Of a stretch of DNA of 64,000 nt, positions 59,949-64,000 are shown piece after piece. The DNA lies in IMG/VR virus record IMGVR_UViG_3300025073_000025, positions 81,544 to 145,543 of that record; one strand, given 5' to 3'. Every line of letters starts with the position of its first letter. Positions within the stretch are counted from its first letter, which is position 1. The position numbers and the translations under genes were made by a program. The DNA comes from a virus. The notes beneath the pieces were generated by a model. It did not search any database, was not told the origin of the DNA, and saw only the letters and a program-made list of their open reading frames with translations.

Positions 59949-60482
59949 AATTGTCACCTAGAAATCTTTTTCTGATAGTTAAAGGAGTTAAACATTGTTG
60001 AAAAGTCGAAAGCTAAGGGATTAAAAGACATCCCCAAGTACTGTCAAACAAAAAACGAAAGAACCAAGAACCCATCCCCCCTAAATCCCCCCTTCCCAAA
60101 ATAAGGAAAAGGGAACCCCTTTATAGTGGGGACCATAAAGAAAAAGAAAGGAAAAAAACTTGAGGCCTTCAAAGGAGGGCCAAAGATATTTTCTTATCTT
60201 TTTCCTAATGAACAGGGGCTGCACACCCCTGCCACGCTTTTTAACTGTGAGTTACCCGGGCTCCACATTTAATCCTACAACGGACCCCACTCAGGGCTTC
60301 GGAGTATTCATTTGCCTTCCCAAGGCAAGTTTATCCTGATTATGCCGGTTCCTCGATAACAGTGAACACGCTCTGTAGACTATCGGTGTATAAAAACTTT
60401 TTGGGTGTTTTTAACCGCCCTCTACTAGGGTAAGTCTTGAAACGACTAGATAGTATGTTAAATAATGCCATTGGCATTACCT
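59949..60482 (-). ncRNA. Long structured leader or ncRNA, leftward
   Basis: 534 bases with no credible gene. On the minus strand it holds several hairpins: TTGCCTT-GGG-AAGGCAA, CAGGGG-N7-CCCCTG, AAAGATA-N6-TATCTTT and AAAAAC-N9-GTTTTT. Long-range pairs such as TGAGT/ACTCA also occur. It starts at the promoter at 60489-60517 and could be an independent structured RNA or a 5' leader of the 192-residue gene. No known RNA family was recognised. Confidence 0.5.
60463..60479 (-). promoter_or_regulatory. 5'-terminal stem-loop of the leftward leader
   Basis: TAATGCC-AAT-GGCATTA, a perfect 7-bp stem beginning about 4 bases after the predicted transcription start. Same arrangement as at 12831 and 47444. 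Confidence 0.6.
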
Positions 60483-60488
60483 GTTTAT

Positions 60489-60517
60489 ATTATAGGTCTA
60501 GAAATTAAAAATGTAAA
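60489..60517 (-). promoter_or_regulatory. Leftward promoter, proximal
   Basis: The minus strand reads TTTACA (60512-60517), 17 bases starting TTTTTAA, TATAAT (60489-60494), a perfect -10. Confidence 0.8.
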
Positions 60518-60596
60518 GTTTTATTGCATAAAATTAAATTATTTTTTTATAACCCCCAAATTGTTTTTAACATGTTCGGATTTTTATCTATATTTT

Positions 60597-60625
60597 ATTA
60601 TAGGAAGAAATATTAAAAAAGTAAA
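60597..60625 (-). promoter_or_regulatory. Leftward promoter, distal
   Basis: The minus strand reads TTTACT (60620-60625), 17 bases starting TTTTTAA, TATAAT (60597-60602). It is nearly the same as the proximal promoter 108 bases downstream, forming a tandem pair. Confidence 0.8.
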
Positions 60626-60660
60626 GAAGAAATTTTGTTTTTTTTGATAAATAGTAGGGT

Positions 60661-60720
60661 TGGCCCCCCCCCTTGGTGGGGGGTAGGGTTTGCCCCCCAT
60701 ACTTGGGGGTCGAACCCTTA
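60661..60720. terminator. C-run/G-run hairpins between divergent regions
   Basis: Two adjacent stem-loops, CCCCCC-N4-GGGGGG-type at 60665-60684 and CCCCCC-N6-GGGGG-type at 60693-60710, flanked by GGGTT/AACCC. They could insulate divergent transcription in both directions. Homopolymer lengths should be checked in reads. Confidence 0.45.
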
Positions 60721-60800
60721 TCCAAATTTAGATATTTTAATAAATATATAAATTTATATGAATTTATATGAAGATGGGGATGATTGGGTTTTTAGGTTCA
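60721..60800. other. AT-rich tract with tandem repeat, possible origin
   Basis: About 50 bases of nearly pure A/T including two tandem copies of AATTTATATG (60750-60769), next to divergent promoters. An unwinding element of a replication origin is possible; no iterons or DnaA boxes were confirmed. Confidence 0.3.
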
Positions 60801-61368
60801 GAGGGTGTAATTAGGCCCCCCGGCCCGAGGGGTGGCTATACTGTAAAAGTATCGGTATAGGGGTAGGGGGAGCTGAAAAACAAAAGACAAATAATTTCAA
60901 TTGGTTATGGTAGCTATCAGAAATTTGATACTCGCCTCAGTTTTCTGAGAGTAACTAACATGTTGTAATCGTTCACTTTCCTAAAACGCTATGACATTCT
61001 TGTCATACTTTGTCAATCTCGGTAAAAACGGAGCCTAACAATTTCAATTAGTTAGTAGGTTTCGCCCTTTGGCATGTATGGTGCATATACAACGGGGTGG
61101 TTGGTTGATGGTTTCGATAGCGGCTAGGTTCACCACGCTATCATAACAAAGGAGGTACTTACCAACCGAAATACCCTGTCCCTTCTAACCAAAGGGATAT
61201 CACGGGAAAAGGCCCGACAAAGACCCTGTAAGGCTAAAAGCAAACCAAGGTCGAGACCCTAGCAGACCGGACGATTATACTGAGGCCAATACTAGGGAGT
61301 TAGATTCTTACCAGCTTGTCTGATTCTAAATTGGGCAAGCGAATAAGCACCTAACAAGGGAGAAACCA
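60801..61368 (+). ncRNA. Structured non-coding stretch before the rightward genes
   Basis: 568 bases without a credible gene. On the plus strand: CTCAG-TTTT-CTGAG (60936-60949); a nested element GGTTGGT/ACCAACC (61099-61105 with 61161-61167) enclosing GATAGCG/CGCTATC (61116-61122 with 61136-61142); and CCCTAG/CTAGGG (61257-61262 with 61292-61297). A consensus AAAGGAGGT at about 61148-61156 inside the nested element has no start codon after it. A 15-base near-repeat AATTTCAATTxGTTA occurs at 60893 and 61040. It may be a leader or a separate RNA. Confidence 0.5.
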
Positions 61369-61740
61369 ATGGAATTGTTAGAGAAAATCAAAGGGTACGC
61401 TTTACACAAAGAGAGCAAAGAAATAGCTCTTGTAGGATACATTGGGAATGGGAAGGTCAAGCTAGAAAAACTAGCAGAGGGTACCACTAAAACGGTCTGG
61501 TTTGATTGTGGAAAGATTCTTGCTAGAGCCAAGGAATTACAAGCGCAATACATTATTCTTATTCATAATCATCCCAAGGGGAAAGCTAAACCGTCAACAC
61601 AAGACATAAAAGCAACAAGGCGTGTTAGCATTATTCTTACTCAATACGGCCTTACCCTTACAGACCATTTCATTATCGGAACGGATGGAAGAATCATTTC
61701 AATGGCCGAAAACGGCCACTTGAAAGAATACTTCGGATAA
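61369..61740 (+). CDS. RadC-like JAB/JAMM-domain protein
   Basis: A 123-residue protein covering the core of the RadC/MPN+ fold. LIHNHPKGKAKPSTQDIKAT contains the metal-binding HxH and the distal Asp with the usual Ser. LTDHFIIGTDGRIISM matches the C-terminal strand of RadC. The N-terminal helix-hairpin-helix of cellular RadC is absent. RadC-like proteins often occur on mobile elements and phages; their activity is unsettled. AAGGGAG precedes the ATG. It is the first gene of the rightward group. Confidence 0.85.
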   Translation: MELLEKIKGYALHKESKEIALVGYIGNGKVKLEKLAEGTTKTVWFDCGKILARAKELQAQYIILIHNHPKGKAKPSTQDIKATRRVSIILTQYGLTLTDHFIIGTDGRIISMAENGHLKEYFG

Positions 61741-61759
61741 CAGAGGAAAGGACAACAAC

Positions 61760-61969
61760 ATGAAACACGAATACTTCTTGCAATTGATTGACAATAGGGG
61801 GGCATCATATGTCGGACCCTTAGGGAGGTTTGACGAAGCAAAGGAATTGAACCTTCTTTTGAGACCTGTCAAAAGGGGATTCGTAATGAAATCCTGCTCT
61901 AGGATTTCATTTACGGTTCTTTATCCGGAGGTTGTTTCTCCGGAGGATTTCCGTAAGGGTTTGGGTTAG
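61760..61969 (+). CDS. Hypothetical protein (69 aa)
   Basis: A 69-residue protein with a beta start (EYFLQLIDNRGASYVGPLGR), possibly a small compact domain. No family recognised. AGGAAAGGA precedes the ATG, 19 bases after the RadC-like stop. It belongs to the rightward operon. Confidence 0.65.
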   Translation: MKHEYFLQLIDNRGASYVGPLGRFDEAKELNLLLRPVKRGFVMKSCSRISFTVLYPEVVSPEDFRKGLG

Positions 61970-61978
61970 TGTTTTTTT

Positions 61979-62006
61979 ATAGCGCCCAAGAAAAATTTGG
62001 CGCTAT
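61979..62006 (+). promoter_or_regulatory. 8-bp stem-loop between rightward genes
   Basis: ATAGCGCC-N12-GGCGCTAT, preceded by seven T and without a T-run after it on the plus strand. It may be a processing or stability element. Confidence 0.5.
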
Positions 62007-62039
62007 GATGAAATTCTAACCAGGAAAGGAGAATGGAAA

Positions 62040-63122
62040 ATGTACGGATACGTAGGAAAGAGAAAAAAGGAATACTGGAAGCAAGGCTTCATTGCTTCCG
62101 TTCTTCTTTCCCTTGTAAAAACAAGGGAACAAACAGTGGAGGAACCCTGCTATGGTTCTTCTAATTGGAATAAGGAAACAAACTTGGGGGAAATGTTGGA
62201 CTCAGGACATGAGTGCAACATAGAAGATGAAAGAACAACCAGGGTATTTAATACCCAAAGCCATGAGTTAGAAGGGTTGTCAGAAAAAGACAATCCCAAG
62301 GCTTTGGATCCATATGTTTCAGACATATGGGGAATATATGGTTCAGACATTGGACCATACGAAACAATCGAGGTAGACTATCATACTGGAGAGTACCGCA
62401 CCATGATTGACCTAGGGGCCTCGATTGACCAGGCCCTTGATTGGGCCCTATACTTCCAAGCCCTTGTTAGAGCAAGGGAGGAAAGGGGACATTGGTATTG
62501 GTTATCCTTTTACAGGAAGGCTCGAAATGAAGCTAACTCTAAGATAGGAAGCGACGCTAGTCTTAGGGCAGGTAGACACTTTCATCGTTCGTATTTCCGT
62601 TTCTTTTCCCGCAAACAAGCAAGATTGAAACAGGAATGGCATGGTTCGGAACCTTCTGAGCCTACTAAAGTAGGTTTCGAGCCCATTATTTTGGGTAAGG
62701 ATGAAATGGTGGACTTTACCCTTTCCCCAATGGAAAGGGAACGGGAAGGACACATAGAAGAACAAACCCAAATTGAGGCTTTTCTCAATTCTCCAGATAG
62801 TGAGAAAAAGCTATTTGGATATCTTGACCAAGTTGTGAACTTTCGTTCACAAAGGTATGTTTGGCTTTACAGGTATTTTTTGTCATGCCAAACAAAAAGG
62901 GAAGTCAAGATTGCTAGGTCACGGCTTATCGAAAGCATTGACCGAAACAATAAGATGATACGAAAGGTAGAAAAGAAAAACTCTGAGGCTTGGGTTGCGG
63001 CAATACTCAATCCAAGCCAGAAAAGATCCCTAATGAAACTTACTAATGAGCTTCTTAGGGAACGGTCTTTGGTTCCTTGTCTGGTAAAGCCGGATAGGAA
63101 CAAACGTCCTTGGCTACCCTAA
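62040..63122 (+). CDS. Large hypothetical protein of the rightward operon (360 aa)
   Basis: A 360-residue hydrophilic protein of unknown family. The N-terminal third is low-complexity and acidic (VSDIWGIYGSDIGPYETIEV). The centre is rich in Trp, Tyr and Arg (EERGHWYWLSFYRKARNEAN; HFHRSYFRFFSRKQARLKQE). The end is helical and basic (VKIARSRLIESIDRNNKMIR). The Arg/aromatic middle suggests nucleic-acid binding. The coding sequence shows many short local repeats (for example TTCTTTCCC, AAGGAAACAAA). AAAGGAG precedes the ATG. It is the best candidate for an undescribed early phage protein in this window. Confidence 0.7.
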   Translation: MYGYVGKRKKEYWKQGFIASVLLSLVKTREQTVEEPCYGSSNWNKETNLGEMLDSGHECNIEDERTTRVFNTQSHELEGLSEKDNPKALDPYVSDIWGIYGSDIGPYETIEVDYHTGEYRTMIDLGASIDQALDWALYFQALVRAREERGHWYWLSFYRKARNEANSKIGSDASLRAGRHFHRSYFRFFSRKQARLKQEWHGSEPSEPTKVGFEPIILGKDEMVDFTLSPMEREREGHIEEQTQIEAFLNSPDSEKKLFGYLDQVVNFRSQRYVWLYRYFLSCQTKREVKIARSRLIESIDRNNKMIRKVEKKNSEAWVAAILNPSQKRSLMKLTNELLRERSLVPCLVKPDRNKRPWLP

Positions 63123-63129
63123 CCCAAAC

Positions 63130-63151
63130 AGCCCCCCCCACGGGGGGGGCT
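63130..63151 (+). promoter_or_regulatory. C8/G8 hairpin before the last gene
   Basis: AGCCCCCCC / GGGGGGGCT with a short loop, directly before the GGGAGG ribosome site of the 65-residue gene. There is no T-run, so it is probably a translation or processing element. Confidence 0.5.
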
Positions 63152-63167
63152 AGGGAGGAAAAGAAAC

Positions 63168-63365
63168 ATGGAAAAGAAATTGATTTCGTTTGAGAATTGG
63201 ACTCGCATGTGCGAGGAGTACAAGTTTGGACATCCTTGGTTAGGGGTAGATCCTTGGTTGGGTGTGGGTTTCACGGCGAAGTGCCCTGTTTGTGGGGAAT
63301 GGTTGGAACATTCCCCAGACAGGGAAACTTTGGAGTGTCTAAACGGACACTATTACCACACCTAA
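63168..63365 (+). CDS. Small zinc-ribbon protein (65 aa)
   Basis: A 65-residue protein with AKCPVCGEWLEHS and LECLNGHYYH, a CPxC plus Cys/His knuckle forming one zinc site. The N-terminal half is aromatic and includes a short duplication (HPWLGVDPWLGVG). GGGAGG precedes the ATG. Last gene of the rightward group. Confidence 0.75.
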   Translation: MEKKLISFENWTRMCEEYKFGHPWLGVDPWLGVGFTAKCPVCGEWLEHSPDRETLECLNGHYYHT

Positions 63366-63625
63366 ACAGGGAGGGGGCTGGACGCCCCCACCCCTGCCCC
63401 TCTCATACCTAGTCGGACACACTGGACTGTAAATCCCTAGAATCCCTGGGTTTTCTCTTACAAGGTACGATTGTACATAACCCCCAAACCCAAAGATAGA
63501 GCCACAAAAATAAGTACAATTCATTATGGATTGTTATAAGTGGGGAAGATAGGTAAGGACATTATACACCAACACACGTTTATGTTGACGTATATACGGG
63601 ACGACAATTTTGTTAAATACCCAGG

Positions 63626-63650
63626 TTTTTATTCGGCGGGCTAACAAAAA
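63626..63650. repeat. T-run / G+C core / A-run element
   Basis: TTTTTATTCGGCGGGCTAAC followed by AAAAA, non-coding. Confidence 0.45.
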
Positions 63651-63830
63651 TACGTTTAAACAATCCTACCCAATCAATAAATATAGACCAACAAAATAAA
63701 AGTCAATTCTGACCTGTACTGGTGGGTATGTCTTTTTTCATCCCCAAACATGTATTTATAGTCTGAAGAAATATCCTTATTCTGGTATATGGAATAATAT
63801 GATAGTATTTTAAGCTCAGGTGTTAAATTC

Positions 63831-63848
63831 TTTTTAGCCCGCGCTAAA
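63831..63848. repeat. T-run / G+C core / A-run element
   Basis: TTTTTAGCCCGCGCTAAA, non-coding, with a 6-bp inverted repeat around CCGC. Confidence 0.55.
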
Positions 63849-63897
63849 TTTTAGGCAGCCTCGAAATCGTAGGGTATTCATTAAAGAATGGACAGCC

Positions 63898-64000
63898 GGA
63901 GCAAGCCCCCCGCCAGGCCCAAAGCGGCCTGTCAGGGGGCTTGCAACCCCTTTCGCTGCGGCACGAGAGTTGCTTACGCAACTCCTCGCGCCTCCGCTCC
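63898..64000. other. GC-rich nested hairpins at window edge
   Basis: A 10-bp stem GCAAGCCCCC/GGGGGCTTGC (63901-63910 with 63935-63944) encloses CAGGCC/GGCCTG. A second hairpin, AGTTGC-TTAC-GCAACT, is extended by CGAG/CTCG (63964-63988). GGAGC at 63898 can pair with GCTCC at 63996-64000. Composition is far more GC-rich than the rest. It may be part of an element continuing beyond the window. Confidence 0.5.

Larger units (their letters stand above)
63366..63890. other. Non-coding stretch after the rightward operon
   Basis: 525 bases with no credible gene. It starts with a terminator-like GGGGGC-TGGAC-GCCCCC hairpin (63370-63390). It also holds two copies of the T-run/G+C/A-run element, at 63626-63650 and 63831-63848; the second contains TTTAGC-CCGC-GCTAAA. 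Otherwise it is AT-rich, and no promoter was identified with confidence. Confidence 0.5.

Noticed and set aside
60301-60480. A group I intron core on the plus strand (GTAGACTATCGGTG resembles a P7 strand)
   Set aside because: A partial pairing partner exists (ATAGTA), but no clear P3/P8 elements, splice sites or interrupted exon are visible, and the mapped promoters read the other strand.
60660-60730. A tRNA-like T-arm (GGGTTCGACCC on the minus strand)
   Set aside because: No acceptor stem, anticodon arm or CCA-side pairing could be fitted around it.

Overview
The window is part of a large, AT-rich tailed double-stranded DNA phage genome. The evidence is a near-complete virion assembly module on the minus strand: large terminase, portal, capsid maturation protease, scaffold, major capsid protein, adhesins, connector candidates, tail tube, tail chaperone candidates and a tape measure protein that runs off the left edge. 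No tail sheath gene was recognised, so a siphovirus-like, non-contractile tail is favoured. No integrase, tRNA gene or CRISPR array was recognised. The host cannot be named. Strong AAGGAGG-type ribosome sites and a lipobox protein show only that it is bacterial.

Almost everything from 1 to 60 kb is transcribed right to left. From 60 kb downward come small unknown proteins, an ASCH-domain protein and a zinc ribbon, an S-adenosylmethionine-decarboxylase homologue preceded by a 12-codon leader ORF, a secreted lytic transglycosylase and small membrane proteins (59.9-55.8 kb). Next are a deoxyribosyltransferase-like protein, a DnaX-type clamp-loader ATPase, an M42 aminopeptidase, a methionine aminopeptidase and a lipoprotein serine protease (55.4-49.2 kb). 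A cold-shock protein, dNMP kinase and NusG-like factor follow (47.4-44.5 kb). Packaging and head genes occupy 44.5-34 kb. A group of LamG, beta-helix and other surface proteins lies at 29.5-16 kb, then connector candidates (15.8-12.9 kb) and tail genes (12.6 kb to the left edge).

Ten freestanding nuclease genes are threaded through this order: four GIY-YIG and six zinc-finger/VSR-like. They fill about 18% of the window. Two of the zinc-finger pairs sit just downstream of the terminator-like hairpins that follow the tail tube and major capsid genes, each with its own promoter.

At about 60 kb transcription diverges across a 1.4 kb non-coding region. It holds tandem leftward promoters, C/G-run hairpins, an AT-rich repeat and two structured RNA-like stretches. 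Rightward genes follow: a RadC-like protein, two unknown proteins and a zinc-ribbon protein. The window ends in a GC-rich nested hairpin.

Features that ordinary annotation would miss are: (i) a dispersed T-run / G+C core / A-run quasi-palindrome, about 21 copies, many in small gene gaps; (ii) a promoter family TTTAC(A/T)-17 bp-TATAAT-like, three members of which have a stem-loop at about +4; (iii) the leader ORF of the decarboxylase gene; (iv) a nuclease whose five finger repeats have all lost their zinc ligands; and (v) a histidine-x-histidine-rich extension on the capsid protease. All functional calls rest on reading motifs by eye, with no database search.
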